Below, in pieces: positions 45,779 through 57,869 of a stretch of 64,000 bases of DNA. This DNA is from Branchiostoma floridae. Its lineage: Eukaryota; Chordata; Leptocardii; Amphioxiformes; Branchiostomatidae. Position 1 is the first letter of the stretch, and every line of letters begins with the position of its first letter. The stretch spans positions 27,847,979-27,911,978 of the forward strand of contig NC_049981.1 in NCBI RefSeq assembly GCF_000003815.2, written 5' to 3'. Under the pieces are notes generated by a model, which did no database searches, had not been told where the DNA came from, and saw only the letters and a list, made by a program, of their open reading frames with translations. Both the position numbers and the translations under genes were made by a program.

Positions 45779-48700
45779 GGCTGCTATAAATCTCCGCTCC
45801 CATGCCAGACCACTCTCACGAGGGTGGGAACCAGTGCGGAGCTCGTGCCACGCGCGTGCCCCGCCATAATGTCCGCCCTCTGATCTCGCCGACAAGCCGT
45901 CACCAAAAATACAGGTGATCACGGAGTCTTTAAAAGCGCTTAATGTGAAGTTCTGTCTAGTAACAATTGCTTCAATCAACAAGTAATGCTTTTTCCCCCA
46001 ATCCTTTAATGCACGTCAAATATGTCTCACTTTGAGTATGTCTAATGTAGTGTTCAGGAAGACTACTTAGTCCAAAGGGACATGGCGTAAGGCGGTTACA
46101 TCCCAAACAACTGCCCTTTTATCTCCCCCAAGGCATTGCTATCCTTCAACACATGATACACCTAATGTTGTCCCCTACACAGTGCATAGGTTTGCCTTCC
46201 CACGTCCAGAGATCTCTATCTACGAGAACATGTCAGGTTTTGAGCTTTACATGGATACCTTTACATGAAGACCTTACATTCTCTTGTCTTCAACATGCCC
46301 TTAAGAAATACGACCCCAAATTAACCCCGGGAAGACCTGCAATTCTAATTAGTGTTGGGGCATGTAACGCTACAAACAGACAACTCCAGTACCCGCCGGC
46401 AGGACCTCCCTGTAGAGGCGCAAAATATATTCAGAGTGAGTCAAGAAATAGTGGAATCATCAGTGCTGACAATATACGATATATAGGGTTCACCTGTATG
46501 AACAAAAACTTGCAATACAATGACTTGTAACGCAAATGATGTATTGCATTCGAGTGTTCTTTTCGAACGGACGATTGGCCTGTTAATTTCTCTGTTCCTG
46601 GTCTAAAATGACCATGAATAACTTCAGGTATGCCAAGAGGTGTTATTTACGACGTTTCTCCTGTATTGACTTTACCGAAATTCCCCGGCGCTTTACTAGA
46701 TAGTTCAAACAATTGACCTGTCGACTTTAAACGATTTAAGGTTTCGCAACTGATCAGAATACAGCTAGTACTCCACTGTAGTTCTAATGATGTTGAAATC
46801 CCGCAGATAATCTTGTTTACACGCCCCTGATACATGCTCAATCTCTAAGTGGACAATCAAAAGTCAAGAGGTAGGATTAGAAGCTGATCCTAACCCTTTG
46901 TTATCTCTGGTGACATCAATTTGTTAGGTATTAACAGAATTACGGCGCTGAAAATAGAAAATGTGTGTGAAAACAAGCAACTTCATCAAAGAGAGCGCTT
47001 CGAGAAATGACAACTTGAAGCGATAGCAGTCATTTTCTTTCTTTTCTTTATGTCTTTATTTCAGGTATAAAAAATATAGAGCTCACAAAAGGACACACAC
47101 ACCTGCAAGATCTACGCACAGTTGGGTTTGTAGATAAATGTACCATCGCGCTTTTCGAAGGAAGTCGTCATAAACAGTGCTAGCAAAATCAGCTGGACGA
47201 ACTTTGGATCGAGAAAAATCTATTAAGATTAGACAATCGGTTCGTATCTTATCTTATCTCAAAATTGTTTTCTCCTTCGTTGGTTTGTGACGCCCATAGC
47301 GAAATGTCAATCAAACTTTCAATGCATTGCAGTTTGAATTCCGTTCTAAGAAAGGTTTGCTCGTGATGTTTTTGTACGACTGAGTTCACATGTACATGAT
47401 TCAAATCTCCATAGTTTCACATCTATGTGCAATTTGACCATGTTATCATTTCTTCCATGTATTTACCGTAACAACGGCGTATTGCAAGTAATGTTATTCC
47501 CATTCTGTCTCTTGCTCGCGCAATTATCTATTCCTTCGAAGAAAAGACATCACGTCCCAAAGTGCAGTGAACCAGGTTCCCCATGTTCAACACTTAAGTT
47601 TTTTCGACATTTGTGAGATAGCCCATGTAAATTACTAAACAACCATTTAGAAGACATCTTTTAGATGAACAAGAGTATATTCTCCATTTCAGTCCAACAC
47701 CGATACGCCATTATGACGTTGCCATATGTCCCGCCACCGGTTTGAATTTATCGCAGTTATTTGCTAATAGCAGTCTATTGTGATTGAATTGTTTGGGCGC
47801 GTGTGAAAGTGGCAAAATTGCTTCCACTTCGTTTTGTGAACTAAAGAATGGGCATTGTAGACATGACATTGGCATTAGACACAACAGGTGGTCGATGAAG
47901 GGAAAAGATAATTTACACCCCTCTGTTGTGCAGTGTGGCAGTCTGATTGACAGCCAGATTGGACGTCGCGACTCATCTTTGATTTCTCCCGACACATGTG
48001 TAATCTAAACGCGATATCACGATCCCTGCATTCAATCTGGACATCTACATTTCATATAAAAGCAATGGTGAGAATGAAGGTCATGTTGAAGGCCACGGTT
48101 TTGGTGAGAGGTGTTGGATGGTGATGTAGGGAAGTTCCTTTGTTTGGTCTGTGCGCGGGAAACATCAGAGGATGGCTTCTGTTCCGAGAGGTCATACGTC
48201 ACTTGTCAGTTCCAATCATGTCTGCGGCGTTGAAGATAGTTCAGAGATCATCACGAACTAGATAATGATTCCAATCGACGTCGGCCTCATTAGGAAAAAA
48301 GCCCGCCAATGACCGAGAATGCGCCTAGCCAGGTGTACTAGGCCGTGGTGAAGGTAGTGATAACCCTCAGTACGGCCTAGATTTCACTCTTTGCGATGGA
48401 AAAAGATACAGTAACGGTACAACAATAAGTCAGCAACATGACTACAATCAAGGTCCCTGTGCTATGCTTTGTTTATTTCACGGAACAAAAGGGATGAAAA
48501 GAAAGATATAACGGTCATTTTGGCGTCTGCCATACATACGTTTTTTTTTTCCGCCAAACAATTTCTAGGAAATTCTGAAAGCATGGAGTGCTTCTCCTGA
48601 CGTAATCTTGAGTCTCGTGTCGAAACGAGGGAGTCATAAAGGAAGCAATATTTCCGAGGTGTGATGTCCAAATATTTGTCTCACTCTTCCCGACGCAGGT

Positions 48701-50442
48701 GTTGCAAACATGGAGCACCCGACCCACGCCTCGACACAGGCGTTCTGTCTAAACTTCCCCAAAAACGTACTGGTCAGAGAGCTACAGATAAACTGACCGA
48801 AGGAGGCCATATAAAACAAATAAACTACGTTCATAAACATTTCTCAAGCAGACCTCGCTGAAAGAAGGGCATGTGATAGGTGGGCGACAGAACTGGGCTT
48901 TGCATTTACTAGCTGAAATTTGTGTTTCAAATCAAATCGTAATTCTCTTGCTGTACTAAGTTTGTCCTCGCGGTCGCTAAGTCCTTGCTTGCCAGTTGCC
49001 ACACAAATTGATAGCGTCCTTTTGAAGTTTTTCGGTGGGTAGCTTGCTGTGGTGGTCATCTTTTGTTCTAGTATTTGTAACAGGCCGTGCTTAGACATGT
49101 TGATCACACATGGGGCTTTACCGAAGCGTCTCTGGGCAGGATTAATTGAGGTGGAGTGCGTGTTATTAACAATTTGATGAAGGAGTGTCAACAGAGGTAC
49201 CTGTAGGAAGAGGTGTGAATTGGCTCGTGTGACCCATGTTGTAAAATATGACCCGCGGTATTACCTGTCTGTTGTAGTGCAGGGGTGCGGTGATTAGGGA
49301 CAACATAAAGAGGTAATTGAGGCCCTGGTCGTACGACCGGTATCTTTGGAAACATGTGGAAGCACTTCTGGGTTCCCATGGGGTTAAGAACATGTGGATA
49401 TGCATGAAGGTTATGGGATGTTGTTTGTATTGAGGATGTCTACAGTATAATTCACTCTCGTACTACAGTGTTGATTAACTCACATACCCCCCCCCCTCAT
49501 ATTGTCTATACGTATCGTCTATGGATAATTTTTTCACCTCGTTATCCGACACGTCTGACCACTCAACTTTCTTCTTCTTCTTCTTACTTTCTTCTATCTT
49601 AGCATTTTTTCAACTGATATCCGAAGCCCTCATGTGTAATCACAGAATACGGTAAAATGTAAACGCTACAATGAAAATCGTATTAGCTCTGGAGTTGAGG
49701 ACCCTGCAAAAGCGTCACTTTATTCCTCTACATATATTTTTCACGAATACAAATGATATTGTCTTCAGTGCGTATTGACGTATGAACATCTGTATCTAAG
49801 AATGAAAACTGACAACTTGATAGGTTTGTAGGATTAGTTTATTTCCCATCGTTTCAATATGAAAAATATCACTCTATTTCGTCCATAAGCATGTAACACA
49901 AGCATTTTTCATAGTCTGCACAAATGCATGTTTCTGACGATGCTATGGGTAGTCATCATATACATTAAATACTGTCATCATCATATTGCCCAAAATATAA
50001 ACTATGACTGTATGGTAAGAAATAGTCTCTTGTGAAGTCATGGAGAACATTCGTATGTTGGACAACAAAGCGGAGTCGTAAGAAAATACAGCGATATATT
50101 ATGGAAGCTAGGAAGTATCGTTTGAAGTGGAAGCAGGATTTGGGTCATATTTGTCCCACAGTTTTACAGCATGTGAAGTATGTGGAACTGTTTGATGTAA
50201 CAGCACTTGAGAGCCAGTGGAGTGTGTCAGTCTGTCCGACTGATGACTTTAGGACTATCAACAGTACATGGAATAATAGGAAACAGCAGTTCTGTTTACG
50301 GGCTTTTTACAATTGAATGGTCGTCATTGTACAAGGTAACAATGCCTCACCTAGACTCTCCATTGTGCATATTGTAGTGGCTAAGTACAGGCTATGACGG
50401 GCATATGTACAGAGCGCGTCCAGAGTTGACAAAGTCAGAAGA
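45779..50442. promoter_or_regulatory. Atonal 3' flank, candidate regulatory DNA
   Basis: No exon is recognised. Around 47780-48000, 2.4-2.7 kb beyond the Atonal stop codon, complex sequence holds a PBX/MEIS-type site TGATTGACAG (47944-47953), a CAGGTG E-box (47885-47890) and a TCF-like CATCTTTGAT. In vertebrates the main Atoh1 enhancer is also a few kilobases 3' of the gene. This is suggestive only, since single sites occur by chance. Frames at 46153-46530 and 50032-50316 have no recognisable product. Confidence 0.3.
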
Positions 50443-51213
50443 TCAGCGGTCTAGCCCCCATCGGCCCCCAGGAAAGTTCTCTTTTGTGGCGGCTGTCAGC
50501 AGCTCAGAGTCCGTGTCGTGAAAGACGGCGAATGCCTGAACTCTCCACCCACTGTCCTCGGCTGAACCGGTCTCCCCAGCCCGCCTTGTCATTTCCTCGT
50601 CTTCCCCGGAGATACCATCTAGGCGTGTCGTCCCTCTGTTTTGAGTGGGAAAATCTTCGTCTGTGTCCCTTACCGAGCTGCTGGAACTGAGTCCTTCGGG
50701 ACTGCTCGGTCTGGACGCCGCGGTGGATCCCGTGTCGGGGACGGTTACCTCGTCGTCCAGGAGTTCCTTCAGGGCGAGGATGTAACTCTGTGCCATCTGA
50801 AGTGTCTCGTACTTGGAGAGCTGGCGGTCGTCTCCGATGCCAGGCACGACCTGTCGCAGTCTGTCGAAGGCGTCGTTCAGCCCGTGCATCCGACGGCGCT
50901 CACGGGCGTTAGCTGCCAGACGACGGTAGCGGAGGATGTTGGGAGTGGGCTGACACCTCCTGGGCCGACTGGCTCGTGCCCTTCTCCCCTCCCTCCTCCT
51001 CCCTGCATCCCTCTCACCCTCTGCCTCCTGCATCATGTCCCCTCCGTACGGCATGAACTGTTCGTATGACGAGAGGATGCTCCCGTCCACGGTACTGTGC
51101 CCCATGGCATGGCCGAACATGTGGTCTGCCGGTGCCGCCGCAGCCTTGAGCGGACTCCAACAGAATGGCGCAGCGGACAGCTCGCTGGTGTGGATGGGAC
51201 TGTAGTCTTCCAT
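50443..51213 (-). CDS. ATOH1: Atonal-class bHLH transcription factor (ATOH1/ATOH7 type), single exon
   Basis: An intronless 256-aa protein, nuclear and DNA-binding. The bHLH at about residues 97-153 reads [20 protein letters not shown] in the basic region and helix 1, then [20 protein letters not shown] in helix 2. This is the Atonal subfamily signature (RER dimer of the basic region, [14 protein letters not shown]) and closest in my reading to ATOH1/ATOH7 rather than neurogenin or NeuroD. The N-terminal part is loosely conserved; residues 67-87 are very Arg-rich ([16 protein letters not shown]). The C-terminal tail is Ser/Asp/Glu-rich. The family acts with E-proteins at E-boxes to specify sensory neurons, hair cells or photoreceptors. 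The start is the first ATG after a TATA box. Whether it is orthologous to ATOH1, ATOH7 or both cannot be settled without a tree. Confidence 0.95.
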   Translation of the reverse strand: MEDYSPIHTSELSAAPFCWSPLKAAAAPADHMFGHAMGHSTVDGSILSSYEQFMPYGGDMMQEAEGERDAGRRREGRRARASRPRRCQPTPNILRYRRLAANARERRRMHGLNDAFDRLRQVVPGIGDDRQLSKYETLQMAQSYILALKELLDDEVTVPDTGSTAASRPSSPEGLSSSSSVRDTDEDFPTQNRGTTRLDGISGEDEEMTRRAGETGSAEDSGWRVQAFAVFHDTDSELLTAATKENFPGGRWGLDR

Positions 51214-51261
51214 GGCTCACGGTGTCTTGAAGGATTCTGACCAGGAGTGGACAAGTGGGCG

Positions 51262-51269
51262 CATTTATA
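51262..51269 (-). promoter_or_regulatory. TATA box of the Atonal gene
   Basis: On the minus strand TATAAATG lies about 50 bp upstream of the ATG. With the usual 25-30 bp spacing this predicts a 5' leader of only about 20-25 nt. It also supports the chosen start codon. Confidence 0.65.
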
Positions 51270-54200
51270 GCGTCTCTGTCGTGTCGTTTGTTTTGTTGGG
51301 ATCGCACGAAGGGCGTGCGAGGGGGATGGGGAAGCGTGCCGTCGACCAATCAGAGACCAGCTAGGCACGAGACAAAGCAAGACCCCCATGCGCGGGTCGA
51401 GCGGCTCAAGTCGTACCGAGCCTATTCCAAACTGCCCTGACCACACGGACGCCATAAGGGGGTCAGTGTTTAACATTAAGTAATGATGAATGATCACTGT
51501 CCAGTCCATGTGCTTGCCAAAAACTTAATCCTCATCTAAAACACTCAAGAAAAATAAAACAACAAAGTGAAGATTCATAAATATGTTTCATCTTGGTCGT
51601 TGTTAATAATAGGACAGAAAACGGATCACTTGTAGCGAAAAGACATTGTATGTTTAGCTACTATAGTATGCAACAAGACAACAAAACGACAGGTAAGTAG
51701 CGATTCTCGGACCACTTCCATAAACATTGACATTTGTATCAAAAGAGAAATGAATGGAACACTTTGAGTTGTCACTGCTTGTCAGAAATTTCCCTAGTGT
51801 TTTAACACATACGGTAGGGTATGAAATGGCAATTGCTATTTAGGCTGACAAAGCAAAGAAACATTTCCAGAGATATGTTTCCTTCTGCTTCCTTGCGCTG
51901 TGTTCTTTGTGCTATTGAAAGATTTGTCTAATCAGTGTTATCAAAAGATTCATCTAATCATATATAAACACCACATCCACAGTAACTCCGCTGACATACA
52001 CAGAAAAGTCCGTGCGTCCCCTAGCATGTCCGCCCGTCTGTTGTGTGACTTGTTCTGTGTTTACTCCTAGATCCTACAGGGTTGGCCCACTGACGAACTT
52101 TGGCCGCCCTTCCGTTGACGCTGTTTCCGTTAGAAAGTTTCCGCATCGCGGGAAAGGTGAATATCCTCACCTGTGGTGAAAACAGGTCATAAATTATCTC
52201 AGAGATGACAGGTACAAGGCGCCAATTTGTATTGAGTGGCGCCATTAAGGACAATGAAATGAAACACACAATTACTATTAAAAACTTCCACAGATATTCT
52301 ATTCAATATTCACTTCTTCAAAGTAGATTCAAAAACCTTAACAAGTCACAAAGATTTGGAATTAAGTACGACTTTTTGATCCCATGTGGATGATTAAGCG
52401 ATGTGTATTTTTTAAACGTCGTCACAAAGTATTTACGTCATTAGTCATCCTAACAGTCGCAGAGTCTGAATGGAAAAAAAATCATAATGGTACATCCCTT
52501 ACGCTTTTGAAAGTTCAAACTCATTCATAACCTTCATATCGATATTACTGCATTTTTAAATCACAGAAAGTATCTTGAATGTATACATGTTCATGGATTT
52601 CTTTTAGGAGAATGGCTCCGACAGGGACCAAGGTTTACCGGTAATTTTGTCTGGGACTAAATCATCAATCATACTGCACTACAGACGGTACAAGACAGCG
52701 CATTTGTAACTCGTTGTCAACCGTATGGGCTTTTTACAATACACAGGACCGAGCCCCCTGCATCCATTTATTTCCGTCAGCACGGCTGATGAAACCGTTA
52801 GGAACCGGTGGCAAGTTTGGCCATCATAAAACGATAACCTTTATTGTACAATTTTGCCCTAACAGTCTGGGTACAGGCCATTGGCTTTACACAGTGTATA
52901 CACATACAGCAAAATCATATAGTTGCAAAAAGCAAGATTGAAGATGACGTTTTAGTCCAGCTTTAAAGTTTGATTATATTGCTATTGTGTTGGATTCTCA
53001 GCCTTTGTTGTCTTTCCTAACATTTGACGAATTATATAACGACATGATCAACAGTATTTCATAATACAAAACATAAAAATTCTATGTTAACTCTCGCATT
53101 TCGCGGAAACATGTCGAGTTTGTGCATACGTTTTTCATGTATCATGAATTCCTTTGTTAGAGGAGACGCTCACATATTGTGTGTCTTCCGAACCAATACA
53201 AATACGGAACTTAAATTAAAAGGACATGGTTATATTCTGAAGTGTTAAATCTGTCATGAAATAGTAAAACGCACCTACGAAAGAGAGCATGGGATTTTTT
53301 GTAGTGTTTTGCAGTGATTTTGAAGCGCTGTTGCTTAGAACACTAAGCCCTGTGCGCCCGTGTGCTGTTTAGAGCTCCATGTGCTTCCTCTGGTCAGGAC
53401 TGGGGTGACGTGACCAAAATTACTGGTTGTTTTGTTTGAGGAAAAGAAAAGAGGCCGAAAACCACATGGAGGAGGTTAACACAAGAACACTGGGGCAATT
53501 TTCATGCTTTATTGCGTCCATAAACAAACCCATCCCTGGAGAATCCGCCTATGTGCTACATCAGGAACAGCACTATGTGACAAAAGGAAGATGATAATGT
53601 TGGCACCAATTCTGTCCTGACGGTTTGCACTTTCTAAAGTACTGTCAAAAATGATTTAATTTTGAATCAAAGTGGAAAAGATAGTTTGCCATTAAAACGT
53701 GTCGCAGACACATGGCAGACACGGAGAATTACAAGTGCAAGTGTTAGCCTATCTATGTAGATAGAACGTGAGGCAGGCGCCAAGCATGCAGTCATTGCCA
53801 CAACAGACAGGCATCTAGCATTAAGTCTTGCTGACATTCTGTTCATGCTCACTTCGCATTTTCCATCAGATTATATTTTAGTCCCATTACCACAACCACG
53901 TCGTGATTTAAATTCACCGACAAGCCTTCATAGGAATTGATGAACTCGATCGATAATAGAACCTTGGAAAAATCTTTAAAAGAAATTAACATGTGCGGAG
54001 TTACTCCGAAGGTTCCATCTGAGCGTAAGTCACCTGAATGTCCCAAATTACACCGTTCACAAACCACGCTACTTTAATCACAGTAATGTCCCATACTAAT
54101 TCATACTATTACATTGGATGTCGCTTGGAAGGGTCAGGAGAGACAAAACCACAGGAAACTGTCCGGGAAATTCCCAGCTTCCTGCATACCGTCCTTAATA

Positions 54201-55443
54201 GCTACTTTCACTTCCGAGATGCTATTTTCAAGAGCTGTGATTGTTCCTTAAGGACTAACAAAGAAGCTCACAGAAAACCAAGCGCCTCTTTGCTACTATA
54301 CTCCACTTCAGAAGTGACAGAATGGAAGCATCAAAGAGCAAGGTTAATGATAAAATGGAAAAAGCTAGGATCATGCAAAACGCTCCTTTATATTCGTATG
54401 TCTGTTGCTCAAAGTTGTCACAGTTTTTATATTTCAATCGTTTTGACTTTAAAAAAGGATTTCTACATTATGTATATGCCACTCTAACAACTTGTAAGCT
54501 ATCAATTTTCAAAAGCGTTTGTTCTGTGTTTCTTTGCCTATATTTGATATACTTGCCTATATTTGATATACTCTTCGGTTGCATTTTGTTTGTTTAAATA
54601 GACAACAGTGAAGACAGACTACGTAGCTAGTAAGTTAAAGCAGCGTAACGCGACAAAACACCAAACCTACCCACACTCTAATTAATTATTTCTGGGAACA
54701 AATAAATTCCATTTTACAATTCCAGACGCGGCATTATCTAATAGAGCGGGGGTCATGTGTGACAAAGGCGGGGTTAAGGCCCGTCACCCGGTAAGCGGGA
54801 CCAGGGGGGACGCTTCCCGGCCGCACCGCGCCGCAGGACGGGGGTAATGGTGCATGGGATGACGTGGTCGGCGTGTTAACAAAAGCGCGTAAAATAGTGG
54901 GTAAATACTGACACGCTTCTGGCTAGAATGTTTCTCTACTCAACGGGCAAAAAAACTGCTGGTTTTAGAGTTGTTTTATGTTCATGATGTAAAGGCAATG
55001 TGATTATTTGGTTCTGACTCTCCGTTCTCACATTTGACAAACTCATTTCAATAAATAATGTGATCAGCAGATAACTTTGATTGTGTACACCATAGAAATA
55101 CATCAGTACGTACGTATTGCTGTATGTTATCCTAAAAAGTCAAATTTCTGAGGTTTTGTACCATAAGATGTGAAGTTTATACGGAAATGGACGTATCCAC
55201 AAAGCCTTATTACAGATGTGATGATGCTAGTATCATGCATGTCATTTTCAAACAGATGAACACAAAGGCTCTGATCTCGATCAGAGTGACTATCATAGTC
55301 CACAGTCATTGCTTCCCTTGTGTAAATGAAGGTCAAGCATGATTAAAACGACACTGCCATCATTAGCTGTAACATATCGCTTTCACGGTTTGCGCATAGA
55401 CAGAATGTGAAGATGCTGTGTTTATGGACCGGTGGATGTTGTG
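51270..55443. other. Upstream flank of the Atonal gene, no gene seen
   Basis: Nothing with coding support. CACCTG and CAGGTG E-boxes occur (for example near 52170) but at about chance frequency. A GC- and CpG-rich patch at about 54735-54880 stands out from the AT-rich surroundings and may be a regulatory island. A 149-codon plus frame at 54038-54487 has no recognisable similarity. Confidence 0.4.
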
Positions 55444-55635
55444 TAGTCTCCACCAGACTCCGAGTCGCTGGAAAAAATCGTAGAAATGGTACAAATAGAG
55501 GAGTATGCCGGCCAGAGGAATATAGCCGGCTAAGCAACAGTAACGCGACCGCGAGCTGTTCCCTGGCCGGTTATATTCCTCTCTATTTGTTCCATTTCTA
55601 CGATTTTCCAGCGATCCGGAGTCTGGTAGAGACTA
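55444..55635. mobile_element. 192-bp MITE with a perfect 9-bp target duplication (MULE-like)
   Basis: Inverted arms start TAGTCTCCACCAGACTCCG (left) and end CGGAGTCTGGTAGAGACTA (right). They continue through CGTAGAAATGG, CAAATAGAG and CTGGCCGG-type blocks, so the whole unit folds back. The flanks 55435-55443 and 55636-55644 are both GATGTTGTG. Confidence 0.93.
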
Positions 55636-55644
55636 GATGTTGTG

Positions 55645-57771
55645 TTTGTAACGGTCCCGGGTGTGGGCAGGGTCGGCGTGATGCTCAGGAAAATCACGTG
55701 CCCGGCAGGCGCCAGATCGACCAGATTTTCCCCACGTGTGTTGTAAAACAAATTTTAATGCAATTTTCAAATAAGGTATTATAAACAATACGCTCTAATG
55801 ACATGGGTCCACAACAGACCGCAGTACATATCAGGACAAAGGCTTCGAGGATGTTTTACGACATTGGGTACAAACTCACGCAATTTCGGTTTTAGAATAA
55901 CAACTACAGTACTGGACAGCACGGACAAAACCCACTGTTCTCGGTGTTTATCTAAAAAGAACGAACTTACTACATGACAGACAAGTCCTAGTGGATCTAG
56001 GCTTGCTTTATAAGAAACAAAAACTTTCTTTCCTTTTATGTGGTACCTCCAAATAAAATAACCACAGACGTTGTTTTAAAAAAAAACTAATTAAAACAGT
56101 TTTGTTGACTTCTCCTTTTTAATGAACTGAACCTTTTATCACAGGTCCAGTGCACATGTGCTCCGGCCATTTCTGATGAGTCCCTGTCTACCCAGCACTC
56201 AATACAGGAAACAATACAGCTCTGTGTCCGACCTCTACCTGGGGAAAACATTAATCAGTCGACTCGTGACAAGGCGACATCTCTATTGTATCTGTGTACT
56301 GTCAAGGACAACAGATTGGACGCTTTTGTACATTTCTACATTTGCCATGGACAATAGCGGCGGCAAACGGAATTGGACGCTTCCAAAAACAAGAGTGTAT
56401 ATTGATACTTGTACTGGTTTGAATTTCAACCTTGAACCCAGACTATCATCAGATAGACTGAAGGTACATATGTCGACCATTCCGTTATGATATGTTAGGG
56501 TGATGGAGAAAGAGAAAGGTTTCACCTTAAGTAAGAGTAATGTCCAATGCTTGTTCAGCGTGGCTAGAATGAAATAGCGATATAGATGTGGTTTAGATGT
56601 TTAACAATAATCCACTGTAAATCACTATCCTGTTGTTTTATCTAATACTTTAGTAGAATACTGTCATGAAAGGCGTGTAGATTTTGGAACTACACAAATC
56701 GAGCCGAAGTGCGGTATCAAACGATACATCCCAGAAACAAGGATGAAGAGTAGAGCTCTTTCCTCCCAAGCATCTTCTCAGTACCACCCGCCGAGAAATC
56801 CCCTGTTCTTCCCTAATAATGTACGCGGATTTACCAGATAATGACCGCCAAATACCTCTATATTGAGAAGATGAGGTATAATTTAGGATACGTCCAATTA
56901 CTGCGTGTGAACTGAACCGGGCTGTCCTATTGTTGTTGCCATCCAAGGTCACCAACAGCGGCATCATTATGTGTATCGAAGGGTGTGTTCAATAATACCT
57001 CCATATGAGAAGTGTCCGCCGCTTAGATGCTCAGGTTCTTGCTTGGAAATACCAAAAGCAAAACCATAGAGAATTAATCGTTTTGTTGCTTTCTTGAATT
57101 GAACGTTTTACATAACTTTATGAAAAAAAAGTTTGTAAGTTACATCTAGGATTGATAATAGGTGTCTGGGCTTTCCGGTTAACTTTATACTTTTTGTCGA
57201 ACTTTTATTTGACGCCCTTTCGACCGTCCTGGTAGTTTTATCATACACCATACTAACATAGAGAGGTCCATACCCCTAATTATAATATCCAAGCAGATGT
57301 AATAGTTGGGCTTGTTTTGAGCGTTGTTTCCCGTTACGTTTTATTTCGGAAGTGCGCCCGTAGATCGACCATCTGATCTACGCACACAAAAGACCGAATA
57401 CGTGATAAACATCGTGCTTTTCTCCACGCCAAGTGGGTACCTCATGTCCAGGCACAGTCCACAGTAGAACGTGCTGTTTGTGACTGTCAACAATCACAGT
57501 TTCCAGCAACACAAACCTTCTTATCTCTCCAACAGGTGTTAGTAGGACTCCCCATGTTTGTGTTGGGGTTATTAATCTCAAGTAGAGCGTTGTTTGGAGA
57601 TTGCGGAACACGTATTCGACAACCAAAACAGACGATCGCAACTGCAATACCAGGTCCAGTGCGCTTGTGTCTGACTACAACATTCATTGATTTTTTTTCA
57701 AACATCAATAACCTTTCGGCAACTCCTGGCCACTGTACATTTCTTATCTTTGAAAAAAGGTTAATTTTCAT
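55645..57771. other. Intergenic DNA, nothing recognised
   Basis: No exon with splice support, no RNA gene and no strong repeat beyond a CCAAGCAGATGT fragment near 57289 that belongs to the family of the element at 32117. Frames of 105-115 codons here carry no recognisable motif. Confidence 0.45.
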
Positions 57772-57869
57772 AATCTCCAGGCAGATCTACCGGAGGCATA
57801 AGGAGTTTAGCTGGCCAAGGAGTGTTCTGATTCACCGAGGCCCAGAACACTCATTGGCCAGCCAAACTT
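57772..57869. mobile_element. Second copy of the AATCTCCAGGCAG MITE, right end decayed
   Basis: The left arm is nearly identical to the element at 31647 (AATCTCCAGGCAGATCTACC, then GGCATAAGGAGTTTAGCTGG). The right arm matches only as far as CATTGGCCAGCCAAAC; the terminal bases are degraded, so the target duplication is lost. Confidence 0.8.

Noticed and set aside
45308-45982. 191-codon plus frame and 140-codon minus frame with repeated peptides
   Set aside because: Both run through the 26-bp minisatellite, which lacks stops in all frames; there is no splice or similarity support.
46153-46530. 125-codon plus frame in the GST-Atonal intergenic region
   Set aside because: No motif, no splice signals, no conserved-looking start.
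50641-51509. Frames of 111-158 codons overlapping the Atonal gene on both strands
   Set aside because: GC-rich shadow frames of the real bHLH coding sequence.
54038-54487. 149-codon plus frame upstream of Atonal
   Set aside because: No similarity recognised, amino-acid composition like random AT-rich translation.
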